A stretch of DNA of 64,000 nt from NCEH01 sp043195095 (GTDB lineage Bacteria > Pseudomonadota > Alphaproteobacteria > Rhizobiales > Xanthobacteraceae). The stretch's first letter is position 1. Each line of letters starts with the position of its first letter. This document shows, one piece after another, positions 20,201 to 28,160 of the stretch. The notes beneath the pieces are model-generated. The model searched no databases. It saw nothing but the letters and a program-made list of their open reading frames with translations, and had not been told where the DNA came from. Both the position numbers and the translations under genes were made by a program. The stretch lies in NCBI RefSeq assembly GCF_043195095.1, contig NZ_JBAFWN010000016.1; one strand, given 5' to 3'.

Positions 20201-21916
20201 TCAGCCCCCCAACTTCGGCAGCAGCAGCTGCCTCAGGCGCGCGGGGTCCGCCGGACGCGACGCATTCTGCGTCACGCCGTAAAGGCGCACCTCGCCCGTG
20301 CCGTCGGCGCGGGGATAGGTTCCGAGCAGGTTGAAATCTCCCGGCGCAGCCTCAAGCGCGGCGCGCAACTGCCGGGTCTGGGGCACCGCGGCGGCGCCGG
20401 GCGCGGTATCGAGCACCACGAACGCCACCGCGCTGTCGCCCAGCATGCCTGCGGTGGCACGGGCGGTCGCCTGAGCATCCCCGCCGGGCACGGGCTCCGC
20501 CGCCAGAAGGCGCCGCGCGGGCACCACGAAGGCGGTGCGGGCGGCATCGTGCTGGGCGATCGCGGCGATCAGCGCGCCTTCGCCCTTTTCGTCCGCCGCC
20601 ACCAGGATCAAAGGGGCGGCGGCGCCCCGGTCGAGGATCGCGCGCGCGGCGGGGAGCATGCCGATGGGTGGCTTCGAGAGCGGCGTCAGCAGTGCCGGCA
20701 GGGCGGCAAGCAGCATCACCATGGACACCATCAGCCCGGACAGAATCGGCCATCCCGTGGTCAGAAGGCCGATCAGGCTCATGCCGCCATAGGCCGCGAG
20801 CATCACCAATGGCACCACCGCCGGCAGGAGATGGCGGGCCTCCGGCGCGAGCGGCACCATCACACAGCCGATCAGCACCGCCCCGGCGAGCGCGGCGAGG
20901 GCGGCGAACAGGCTGGCGGAGGGAGTTCCCTCCCGCCAGTTGGCAAGCACCGCCGACAACGCGCCGAATCCGGCCAGGGCAAGGATCAAAGCGGTGAGGC
21001 CGGCCGTCAGCGCCGTGCCGTAGAAGGGCACGGCCATGCGCGCGAAGCCGGCGCCCCATCCGCCGGCGAAATGCCCCGCCACCAGCGGATAGGTGCCGAC
21101 GATCCAGGGGCCGGCCAGCACCAGCATGAGCGCGTAGGGCAGATAGAAGCCGGCGCGACGCATCAGCGTCAGCCGCCGGGCGGCCAGGACGCCGAGCGGC
21201 GGCACCAGACCCAGCGCGATCATGCCGAAATCGGTGAGCATGGCCGCGCTCGCCAGCAGGCCGAACCCAGCCGCGGCGCCCCAACCTCCGGTCTCCAGAT
21301 AGCGCCAGAAGGCGAGCATCGCGAGAAAGGCGAGCAGCGCCGCCGGCATATCCAGCGAAACGACCAGAATCGCCTCCCGCAGCGGCGTCAGGGCGAGCAG
21401 CACCGCGCACACCGCGACCCCCGGCAGCGGGCCGAGCTGGCGCGCGGTGACGAAGCCCGCGCTCACCACCAGGATCGCGGCCATCAGGCAAGGCAGCACC
21501 AGGGCGGCGGGCGTGGAGGGCGACACCGCCAGGAACCAGGCGCCTTCCAGTAGATAATACAGCGGCGGATTCAGCCCCAGCGCGACGCGCGGATAATGCA
21601 GGAAGAAGGTCTCGATGAAGGCGAACAGGGGCGGAAAGTGCGCACGGGCGTAATCGGCGAACATCAAGCCGGTGACATAATGCCCCGCCTCCTGTGCCTC
21701 GGTCGCGGAAAACTCCGCGAAATAGGCGCCGGAGGCCCGCTGAAGAAGCGCCAGCAGCACCAGGAGAAAGGCCGCGAAAATTGCGAACAGCAGCGCTTGA
21801 AGGGCGGAGCCCACCAGCGCCCTGATCCGGTCGTCCCCGCCCTTGTGCGCCACGAACACCCCCGCGTCACGAAGCCCCTTGCCTAAAGGCCGCGAGGGCT
21901 TTCTAAAGTTCGGCAA
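20201..21916 (-). CDS. Polytopic membrane protein, GT39/ArnT-like glycosyltransferase
   Basis: A membrane protein of up to 571 residues with roughly ten to twelve hydrophobic segments and a soluble C-terminal domain (about 420-571). The first periplasmic loop has acidic residues typical of lipid-linked-sugar transferases of the GT-C fold (EFSATEAQEAGHY), and the PPLYYLLEG segment matches the ArnT/GT39 pattern. It probably moves a sugar from a polyprenyl carrier onto a periplasmic acceptor. The longest frame starts at TTG 21916; GTG codons at 21859 and 21853 are credible alternatives and would leave room for a divergent promoter. Substrate unknown. Confidence 0.75.
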   Translation of the reverse strand: MPNFRKPSRPLGKGLRDAGVFVAHKGGDDRIRALVGSALQALLFAIFAAFLLVLLALLQRASGAYFAEFSATEAQEAGHYVTGLMFADYARAHFPPLFAFIETFFLHYPRVALGLNPPLYYLLEGAWFLAVSPSTPAALVLPCLMAAILVVSAGFVTARQLGPLPGVAVCAVLLALTPLREAILVVSLDMPAALLAFLAMLAFWRYLETGGWGAAAGFGLLASAAMLTDFGMIALGLVPPLGVLAARRLTLMRRAGFYLPYALMLVLAGPWIVGTYPLVAGHFAGGWGAGFARMAVPFYGTALTAGLTALILALAGFGALSAVLANWREGTPSASLFAALAALAGAVLIGCVMVPLAPEARHLLPAVVPLVMLAAYGGMSLIGLLTTGWPILSGLMVSMVMLLAALPALLTPLSKPPIGMLPAARAILDRGAAAPLILVAADEKGEGALIAAIAQHDAARTAFVVPARRLLAAEPVPGGDAQATARATAGMLGDSAVAFVVLDTAPGAAAVPQTRQLRAALEAAPGDFNLLGTYPRADGTGEVRLYGVTQNASRPADPARLRQLLLPKLGG

Positions 21917-21948
21917 GGGCGCCGTCCATGCCCGTGCGGAGCAAAGCC

Positions 21949-22962
21949 ATGAGCGCGATCCAAACCTGGTTTGGCGGTTTTGCCTGGGGCGCCGTGTTCG
22001 GCATCGTCGGCGCCACCACGGCCGGAATCGTGCTGTTCCGCCCGGACATCGTCGAGCGCATCACCATGGAACGCCCGGCCGCGCCCGCCGGACAGGCGGT
22101 GGCCTCCGCTCCGCCCGCGCCGGCGCGCCCGCCGGAGCTTCGCCCGGCCCCCGCGGCGGCGACCAGCGTGGCGCCGAAACCCGCGACACCGCCCACAGCC
22201 CAACTGCCGGTCGCAGGACAGGCCGCCCCCGGACCGGCGGCGAAAAGCCCGCCCTTCATCATCAATTCGCGCACCACGGCGGCGCTGGAACAGGCCTTCA
22301 CCCCGCCCCGCGCCTTCGCGCGCAATGACGAACTGGTGGTGCGCGGGCGCAACATGAATGCCGAGCCGGTGGACTTCAACCTGCGCATCGACGATGCCAA
22401 ATCGAGCAATTGGAACAGCCGCTACAATCGCACCGACACGGTCGCCCCGGGGCCGTTCGAGGTGCGGGTGCCGTTCGACGGCATCACCACCTCCGGCAAG
22501 GCGGAGCTGGACATCAATGCCATCGTCCGCATCGTCGTGTTCTCGCAGAAGGGCGTGCTCGATATCGACAGCGTGCAGATCGAGACGCAGAAGGCCGCGC
22601 CCACGGCCGGCCAATCCTGGCTGCGCGGCGCGAAGACCACGGCCGAGCAGGAATTCAGCCCCGCCCTTTCGGTCGCCGCGAACCAGGGTTTCATCCTCTC
22701 CGGCACCAACCCTTCGGACAAGCCGCTGACCGTGAACCTGCGGGTGGACGACGCGGCGTCCATGGATTGGAACTCGCGCGCCCAGACCAGCCTCAGCGTG
22801 CCGCCCGGCCCGTTCGTGCTGCGGGCGCCCGCCGCGTCCTGGATCACACCCGCCAAGACCCTGCTCGACCGCACGAACATCCGTCGGGTGGTGGTGTTCG
22901 TCACCGACGGTCCGGGCCCTGTCACTCTGAGCGAACTGCGGCTCGACACGCTCACACCCTGA
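21949..22962 (+). CDS. Membrane-anchored protein with two tandem carbohydrate-binding-like beta domains
   Basis: A 337-residue protein with one N-terminal membrane anchor (GGFAWGAVFGIVGATTAGIVLF), an Ala/Pro-rich linker (about 40-105), then two repeats of about 115 residues. Each repeat contains a strand-turn pattern: VDFNLRIDDAKSSNWNSR in the first and LTVNLRVDDAASMDWNSR in the second, followed by PGPF(E/V)(V/L)R and RIVVF/RRVVVF. The pattern resembles beta-sandwich domains seen next to agarase-type glycosidases. No catalytic residues are evident. The next gene shares the same anchor and the same domain, so the two are paralogous over this part. Start ATG 21949 is preferred to 21928. Confidence 0.68.
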   Translation: MSAIQTWFGGFAWGAVFGIVGATTAGIVLFRPDIVERITMERPAAPAGQAVASAPPAPARPPELRPAPAAATSVAPKPATPPTAQLPVAGQAAPGPAAKSPPFIINSRTTAALEQAFTPPRAFARNDELVVRGRNMNAEPVDFNLRIDDAKSSNWNSRYNRTDTVAPGPFEVRVPFDGITTSGKAELDINAIVRIVVFSQKGVLDIDSVQIETQKAAPTAGQSWLRGAKTTAEQEFSPALSVAANQGFILSGTNPSDKPLTVNLRVDDAASMDWNSRAQTSLSVPPGPFVLRAPAASWITPAKTLLDRTNIRRVVVFVTDGPGPVTLSELRLDTLTP

Positions 22963-23036
22963 GCATCGCCCACGGCCGGGCCCTCAAACCCCAAGCCTCA
23001 ATTCGAGACGCGCGCTTGAGCGCCAGGAGCTGTGCG

Positions 23037-26012
23037 ATGGGCAGGCTGCATGTGTGGGCGGGCGGCTTCGGATGGGGCGTCCTGCTCGGCCTCGTCGGCA
23101 GCGCGGCCGTCGGCGTGCTGGTGTTCCGCGCCGATCTCGTGGGCGGGTCACGCACCGCCGCTCCGGTCCAAACCATAGCGGACACCGGCGCGCCCGACGC
23201 GGACCCGTCCGCTCCCTTCCTCACGACCGCCACCACCACCGCTCAGCCGCTGGAACTGCGGTTCGACCCACCCCGCGCGGTGCCGCCGGAGCAGGACCTG
23301 GTGATCCGCGGCAGCAACGCGACCGGCCGTACGCTGCAACTGGTGCTTTGGATCGAGGACGCCCAGTCCGTGGATGGCCTGTCGCGGTTCAACGACGAGC
23401 ATGATCTCGCCCCCGGCGCGTTCGAATGGCGGGTCCCGCTCGGCGCGCTGCAGACGCCCGGCGGCGGCCGCCTCGACCCCGCGGCGCTGACCCGCCTGCT
23501 GCTGTTCACGCCCGAGGGCGAGCCCGCCGCCACGCTCGCCTCCCTCATCATCGCCCCGCCGGTGCCCGCCGCGCCGGCCGAACCGCCGCCACCACCGCCG
23601 GCGTTCGCGGGCGTGCCGGATGGGCGCAGCTGGCTCGCCGGCGCGCGCACCACGGCGGTGCAGGACTTCGCCACTCCGGTGGCGTTCGACGCGGAACAGG
23701 AAGTGGTGGTGCAGGGCGACAACACCACCGGCAAGCCGCTCACAGTCAATCTGCGCATCGACGACGTCTCTTCGACCGACTGGCATTCGCGCGGCTCGGC
23801 GGTGCAGACGGTGCCGCCCGGGCCGTTCGTGCTGCGCTCCCCGGTCTCCTCCTGGGTGACGCCGTCCAAGCGCCGGCTCGATCGCACACAGATCAAGCGC
23901 CTCATCGTGTTCGTGAATCCGCCCCAGCCAGGGATCGCGCTCGGCGACGTGCATGTGGAGAATGCCAATCCCCTGCCCCAAGGCGCCCTCGGCCTGAGGT
24001 TCGCGCCGACGCCCGACATCGCGGTGCCGGGCTTTGAAACCGTGCTGCCCAACGATCCGCGCCTCAGCCCCGGCGCTGGCGCGCTGGTGCGCACCCAGAG
24101 CGATCCCTTGCTGTCGAGCGGCCTCAACGGCATCCGCACCATCACCGTGCCCTGGACCCGCAGCACCACCGCCACCGTATCGCTCTGGACCGAGGACCAG
24201 GGGGAATGGGAATATTTCCCCCATTCCCTGAACCGCACCATCACCATCGACGGGCAAGTGGTGCTCGACAAGCATTACACCCCGGATGAATGGATCGACC
24301 AAGTCTATCGGCGCGGCCTGTGGAAGGAAGCGATGATCGACGGCGATCCCTGGTCGGTCTATGCGCGCGACCGGGGCGGGCTGGTGACGGCCACCGTGCC
24401 CGTCGTGGACGGCAAGATCGTGGTGGAGCTGGCCTCCGACCAGCCGCCGAACAATGGCTATATCGCCGCCATGGTGATCGCGCCCGGCGCCAGCACGGCC
24501 GCCGTGGACGCGGTGGAGGCCTGGCGGCGCCAGCGCTATGGCGAGCGCTGGCCGGTGCTCGACAAGCCGGTGGACCCGGCGCTTGCCAAGGGCGTCACCC
24601 TGCGCGTGCTGCCCGTGGGCACGCCGCGCAGCCAGCATCCCTTCTGGCGCGCCGACCTGCCGGTGGAAACCCGCGTGCGCGCGGCGCGCGGCAGCCTCGT
24701 GTCGGTGGATTTCCTCGCGCTCTCCAATGTGGACGACCTCTCGGCCAATGTGTCCGTTTCTGCGCCGAACGGCATCACGCCACAGGTGCGCTGGGGCAAA
24801 TGGACCTATATGCGGCGCGGAGTCGGCGAGAATGCCCTCGCCATCACCTCCGACGTGCTGGAGGGCGACCTCTCCTTCCTGCGCATCGCCAGCGGCATTC
24901 CGCGCCGGCTGAACGTAACGCTCACCGTGCCGGCCGACGCGCCCGCCGGCCCGCTGCCGGTGACGCTGACCCTCGATATCGCTGGCACCCAGGTCTCGGC
25001 GACGGCGGTGGTTGACGTGCTGCCCCTGGCCTTGCCGCAGATCAGCGATCCGATCGGCTATTATCTCAACGCGCCGCCCTATGAAGCCTGGTTCCGCCCC
25101 ACGCCCGACCAGGCGGACCGGGAGATGGCCTGCGATTATGCCGCGCTGCGCAGCTTCGGCATGACCGGCATCTCGCCGGATCTCGTGACACCGACACCGG
25201 CGCAGCTGCCGCGCTACCTTCAGCAGACGCGCCTCGCGCGCGACGCCGGCTTCCGGCCGCCCTTCCTCGACTATACCTCCGTCAAGCGCCTGGACGCGGC
25301 CGCCGGCACCGCCGCGATGGCCGCCGATGTCGCAGCCGCCGAGAGCCAGCTTGCCGCCGCCGGGCTGCCCGCGCCGCTGTGGGCGATCACCGACGAACCG
25401 GCGGACGATCCCGCCGGCATCGCGGCCTTGCAACGGGTGCACGATGCCCTCCAAGCCCGCGCGCCCGGGGCGAAGCGCGCCGGGCAGCTCAACAATCCCA
25501 GCAATCGCAAGCTGCTGGGCCTGTTCGACACGGTGCTGGTGAATTTCGGCTATGGGGTGAGCGCCGCCGGATTTGCGGAACTGCAGGGCCGCGGCATCAC
25601 TCCCTGGCTCTACAATATGCTGGATTATCGCGCCGCCGCGGGGTTCCTGTTCTGGCGGGTGGGCGCGCACGGCTATCTGCAATGGCACGCCCGCGCCTTC
25701 ACCGCGGATCCGCGCGACCCGACGGACGGGCGCGAGAGCGAATATGCCATCCTTCCGCTCAGCGCGAGCCGCTGCCAGCCGGTGGCGACCGTGGACGCCC
25801 GGCTGATTGAGACGGCCGACGGCATGGGCGACCTTCAATGGCTGCACTGGCTGGACGCGCGGGCCGTGGGCGACCCGGCCGCCAAGGCGCTGCGCGACGA
25901 ACTGTTCGCCGCCATACCCGCCGATTGGCAGGCCTATGCCCAACACCCCCCGGAACTTTTTGCACTGCGCAAAAGGATCATGGACTTCGCCGCGGCCACG
26001 GTTGAAAAATAG
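23037..26012 (+). CDS. Large membrane-anchored glycoside hydrolase-like protein
   Basis: A 991-residue protein starting at ATG 23037. Order: N-terminal anchor (GGFGWGVLLGLVGSAAVGVLVF), two beta domains like those of the upstream gene (about 60-180 and 200-315; LTVNLRIDDVSSTDWHSR), a beta-rich middle (330-660), and a C-terminal region (about 670-985) that looks like a TIM-barrel glycosidase of the DUF4091 kind: YYLNAPPYEAWFR, the acidic motif ITDEPADDP, TVLVNFGY, and FWRVGAHGYLQWH. The acidic DEP motif is the best candidate for catalysis. It follows its paralogous partner by 74 bases. Substrate unknown; the neighbouring transferases suggest a surface polysaccharide. Confidence 0.68.
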   Translation: MGRLHVWAGGFGWGVLLGLVGSAAVGVLVFRADLVGGSRTAAPVQTIADTGAPDADPSAPFLTTATTTAQPLELRFDPPRAVPPEQDLVIRGSNATGRTLQLVLWIEDAQSVDGLSRFNDEHDLAPGAFEWRVPLGALQTPGGGRLDPAALTRLLLFTPEGEPAATLASLIIAPPVPAAPAEPPPPPPAFAGVPDGRSWLAGARTTAVQDFATPVAFDAEQEVVVQGDNTTGKPLTVNLRIDDVSSTDWHSRGSAVQTVPPGPFVLRSPVSSWVTPSKRRLDRTQIKRLIVFVNPPQPGIALGDVHVENANPLPQGALGLRFAPTPDIAVPGFETVLPNDPRLSPGAGALVRTQSDPLLSSGLNGIRTITVPWTRSTTATVSLWTEDQGEWEYFPHSLNRTITIDGQVVLDKHYTPDEWIDQVYRRGLWKEAMIDGDPWSVYARDRGGLVTATVPVVDGKIVVELASDQPPNNGYIAAMVIAPGASTAAVDAVEAWRRQRYGERWPVLDKPVDPALAKGVTLRVLPVGTPRSQHPFWRADLPVETRVRAARGSLVSVDFLALSNVDDLSANVSVSAPNGITPQVRWGKWTYMRRGVGENALAITSDVLEGDLSFLRIASGIPRRLNVTLTVPADAPAGPLPVTLTLDIAGTQVSATAVVDVLPLALPQISDPIGYYLNAPPYEAWFRPTPDQADREMACDYAALRSFGMTGISPDLVTPTPAQLPRYLQQTRLARDAGFRPPFLDYTSVKRLDAAAGTAAMAADVAAAESQLAAAGLPAPLWAITDEPADDPAGIAALQRVHDALQARAPGAKRAGQLNNPSNRKLLGLFDTVLVNFGYGVSAAGFAELQGRGITPWLYNMLDYRAAAGFLFWRVGAHGYLQWHARAFTADPRDPTDGRESEYAILPLSASRCQPVATVDARLIETADGMGDLQWLHWLDARAVGDPAAKALRDELFAAIPADWQAYAQHPPELFALRKRIMDFAAATVEK

Positions 26013-26080
26013 CGCGAGGGCGGCGCCCTGGCTTCAGGCCGGCCCGGCTTTTTTACAAATGGCTCCAGCCCACGGATCCC

Positions 26081-26671
26081 ATGGCCAGTGATCTGAACCT
26101 GCGTATCGTGATCGTTGACGAAAGCCCGGTGCGCGCGGCCATCCTGAGCGAGGGTCTGCGCGAGGCGGGCTACGTCAACGTGCTGCGCGTCGAGGGCCAC
26201 AAGAACCTGCTGGAACGCATTTATGCGATTGATCCGGACGTGATCCTGATCGACCTGGAGGATCCAAGCCGCGACACCATCGAGCAGATGTTCCAGATGA
26301 GCCGGGAGGTGAAGCGCCCCGTGGCCATGTTCGTGGACCAGTCCGACGGGAAGACCATCGAGGCGGCGATCGCCGCCGGCGTCGCGTCCTATGTGGTGGA
26401 CGGGCTGCGCAAGGACCGCGTGAAGCCGATCCTGGAAACCACCATCTCCCGCTTCCGCGCCTTCGCCCGCCTCAGGGAGGAACTGGAGGAGGCGAAGAGC
26501 CAGCTCGAGGAACGCAAGCTGGTGGATCGCGCCAAGCTGATCCTCATGAAGATGAAGAATATCGACGAACAGGCGGCCTACGGCCTCATGCGCCGGACCG
26601 CCATGAACGAAAAGAAGCGGATGGTGGACATCGCCCAATCCGTCATCACCGCCGCGGAGATGTTGCGATGA
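26081..26671 (+). CDS. nasT: ANTAR-domain transcription antiterminator NasT
   Basis: A 196-residue regulator with an N-terminal receiver-like domain (IVIVDESPVRAAIL, VILIDLEDPS) and a C-terminal ANTAR RNA-binding domain (about 130-190) with the coiled helix REELEEAKSQLEERKLVDRAKLIL and the basic RRTAMNEKKRMVDIA. Proteins of this family bind paired hexaloop hairpins in nas leader RNA and prevent termination. When nitrate is absent, NasS holds NasT inactive. Its stop overlaps the nasS start by four bases, and the matching RNA target lies at 28012-28060. Confidence 0.94.
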   Translation: MASDLNLRIVIVDESPVRAAILSEGLREAGYVNVLRVEGHKNLLERIYAIDPDVILIDLEDPSRDTIEQMFQMSREVKRPVAMFVDQSDGKTIEAAIAAGVASYVVDGLRKDRVKPILETTISRFRAFARLREELEEAKSQLEERKLVDRAKLILMKMKNIDEQAAYGLMRRTAMNEKKRMVDIAQSVITAAEMLR

Positions 26672-27822
26672 GACGCCTTGCCATGGGGTTCATTCCCCTC
26701 ACCGATGCCGCCGTGCTGATTGCCGCCGCAGAGCGCGGCTTCTCCATGGCCGAGGGGCTGGAGATCGACCTTCACAAGGAGGTCTCCTGGGCCAATATCC
26801 GCGACAAGGTGAATGTCGGCCTGCTCGACGGCGCGCACATGCTGGGCCCGCTGGCGATCGCCTCCTCGCTCGGGCTCGGCCATGTGCGGGTGCCGCTGGT
26901 GGTGCCGTTCGCGCTCAATCTCAACGGCAGCGCGCTTACCATCGCCAAGGATGTCTATGCCGAGATGGGCGACACCGGCATCGACCTGTCCACCGCGCCG
27001 GCGGCGGCGCGCGCACTTGGCCGGGTGGTGGCGCAGCGCCGCGCCGCCGGGCGCGACCCCCTGATCTTCGCCTCGGTCTACAGCTTCTCCACCCATACCT
27101 ATCTGGTGCGCAATTTCCTGAAAGCCGGCGGCGTCGATCCGGACCGCGACGTGCGCCTCGTCGTGATCCCCCCGCCCTTCATGGCCGAGAGCCTGCGCAA
27201 TGGGCTGGTGCACGGCTTCTGCGTCGGCAGCCCCTGGAACAGCGTCGCGGTGGATGCCGACGTGGGGCGCATCGCCGTGCTTGGGGCGGAAATCTTCGGC
27301 TGGGTGCCGGAAAAGGTGCTGGGCGTGCACGCCCGCTTCGCCAATGCGGAATCCGACGTGCTGCATCGTCTGGTGCGGGCACTCTATGCCGCCGCGCGCT
27401 GGTGCGAGGACCCCGCCAATCATGAGGATCTCGCCCGCCTGCTGGGCGAGCCGCGCCATCTCTCCCTGCCCGCCGACGTGCTACGCCGGACCCTCGATGG
27501 ACGGCTCCATACCGCGCCGGGCGGCCCGTTGCGGGCGCACCAGGATTATCTCGTCCTGCATCGCGACGGCGCCAACCGGCCCGAGCCGGACCATGCCTTG
27601 TGGATGTACAGCCAGATCGTCGAGGCCCACCAGGGTGAATGGGGGGCAGATGCGGCGCGCGAGGCGATCTCGGTCTACCGGCCGGATATTTTCGACCATG
27701 CCGTGGGCCATGCGCCGGTGCACCACACCGCCGAACCCGACTGCGTGGCAACCCGGCTCGGGGCGCCCTTCGATGCCGCGCGTTTTCTCAAATCCGGGCC
27801 GGACGACGCCGCGCAAGGATAG
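26668..27822 (+). CDS. nasS: Nitrate/nitrite sensor NasS (cytoplasmic NrtA-like protein)
   Basis: A 384-residue member of the NrtA/CmpA binding-protein family that lacks a signal peptide, which distinguishes the cytoplasmic sensor NasS from the transport protein. Family landmarks are MGFIPLTDAAVLIAA at the start, VSWANIRDKVNVGLLDGAHML, and the nitrate-site region FCVGSPWNSVAV. Known NasS binds nitrate or nitrite and then releases NasT. The ATGA overlap with nasT supports co-translation of the pair in a fixed ratio. Confidence 0.93.
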   Translation: MRRLAMGFIPLTDAAVLIAAAERGFSMAEGLEIDLHKEVSWANIRDKVNVGLLDGAHMLGPLAIASSLGLGHVRVPLVVPFALNLNGSALTIAKDVYAEMGDTGIDLSTAPAAARALGRVVAQRRAAGRDPLIFASVYSFSTHTYLVRNFLKAGGVDPDRDVRLVVIPPPFMAESLRNGLVHGFCVGSPWNSVAVDADVGRIAVLGAEIFGWVPEKVLGVHARFANAESDVLHRLVRALYAAARWCEDPANHEDLARLLGEPRHLSLPADVLRRTLDGRLHTAPGGPLRAHQDYLVLHRDGANRPEPDHALWMYSQIVEAHQGEWGADAAREAISVYRPDIFDHAVGHAPVHHTAEPDCVATRLGAPFDAARFLKSGPDDAAQG

Positions 27823-27905
27823 CGATTACACGCTCCAGCGCGCCTTGCGCGCCCCAGGAGCACGCTCAATTCCGCATCATTTGCCCGGATTCTTCGCACC
27901 GCACT

Positions 27906-27920
27906 GGCGCATAGTGCGCC
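27906..27920. promoter_or_regulatory. Inverted repeat upstream of the nas promoter, possible activator site
   Basis: GGCGCA-TAG-TGCGCC is a perfect 6-bp inverted repeat about 65 bases upstream of the sigma-54-type promoter. A second palindrome, CAAAATTTTG, follows at 27925-27934. The position would suit an enhancer for NtrC, but the sequence does not match the usual GCAC-N7-GTGC site, so the bound protein is unknown. Confidence 0.3.
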
Positions 27921-27982
27921 TGCACAAAATTTTGGCATACAAAATCCAAAGCAAATACAACGCCCTTCCGATCGTCTGTGTC

Positions 27983-27998
27983 TGGCACGCATCTTGAA
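27983..27998 (+). promoter_or_regulatory. Sigma-54 (RpoN)-type promoter of the nas operon
   Basis: TGGCACG-N4-TTGAA matches the -24/-12 consensus TGGCACR-N4-TTGCW at every fixed base except the -12 C. Transcription would start around 28008-28012, directly before the first leader hairpin, which supports the assignment. Confidence 0.65.
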
Positions 27999-28011
27999 TA
28001 GATAAGTTCCA

Positions 28012-28060
28012 GACGCGGCCAATGATGTCCGCGTCAAAAAATTCGTCCCACTGACGGGAC
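28012..28060 (+). promoter_or_regulatory. ANTAR RNA motif (NasT-binding two-hairpin leader)
   Basis: Hairpin P1: GACGCGG (28012-28018) pairs with CCGCGTC (28029-28035), then a C/U mismatch, a C-G pair and the hexaloop AATGAT (28021-28026). Hairpin P2: GTCCC (28045-28049) pairs with GGGAC (28056-28060) around the hexaloop ACTGAC (28050-28055). Both loops have A at position 1 and G at position 4, the recognised signature of ANTAR-protein targets. A 9-base A-rich linker joins them. The motif lies between the promoter and a terminator, upstream of nrtA, and nasT is just upstream, so NasT is its expected ligand. Confidence 0.88.
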
Positions 28061-28070
28061 ATTCAGCAAA

Positions 28071-28118
28071 GCCGCTGACACCGATGGCAATCGCCATCGT
28101 GCTGTCCGCGGCTTTTTT
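28071..28118 (+). terminator. Leader attenuator terminator of the nas operon
   Basis: GCCGCTGACA (28071-28080) pairs with TGTCCGCGGC (28103-28112) with one mismatch; inside it CGATGGC (28082-28088) pairs with GCCATCG (28093-28099) around AATC. Six Ts follow (28113-28118), 43 bases before the nrtA start. It should stop transcription unless NasT acts on the two hairpins immediately upstream. Confidence 0.88.
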
Positions 28119-28160
28119 CGTTTCTGACCCGTCACAGATGCCGACCAGAGGGGAACCAGA

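Noticed and set aside
22410..23036. An N-terminal extension of the glycosidase-like protein overlapping the previous gene
   Set aside because: The segment overlaps an intact gene in another frame and has shadow-like composition; the membrane anchor begins exactly at ATG 23037.
26013..26060. Intrinsic terminator before nasT
   Set aside because: Six Ts occur at 26047-26052, but the stem upstream is short and contains a bulge, so it is too weak to call.
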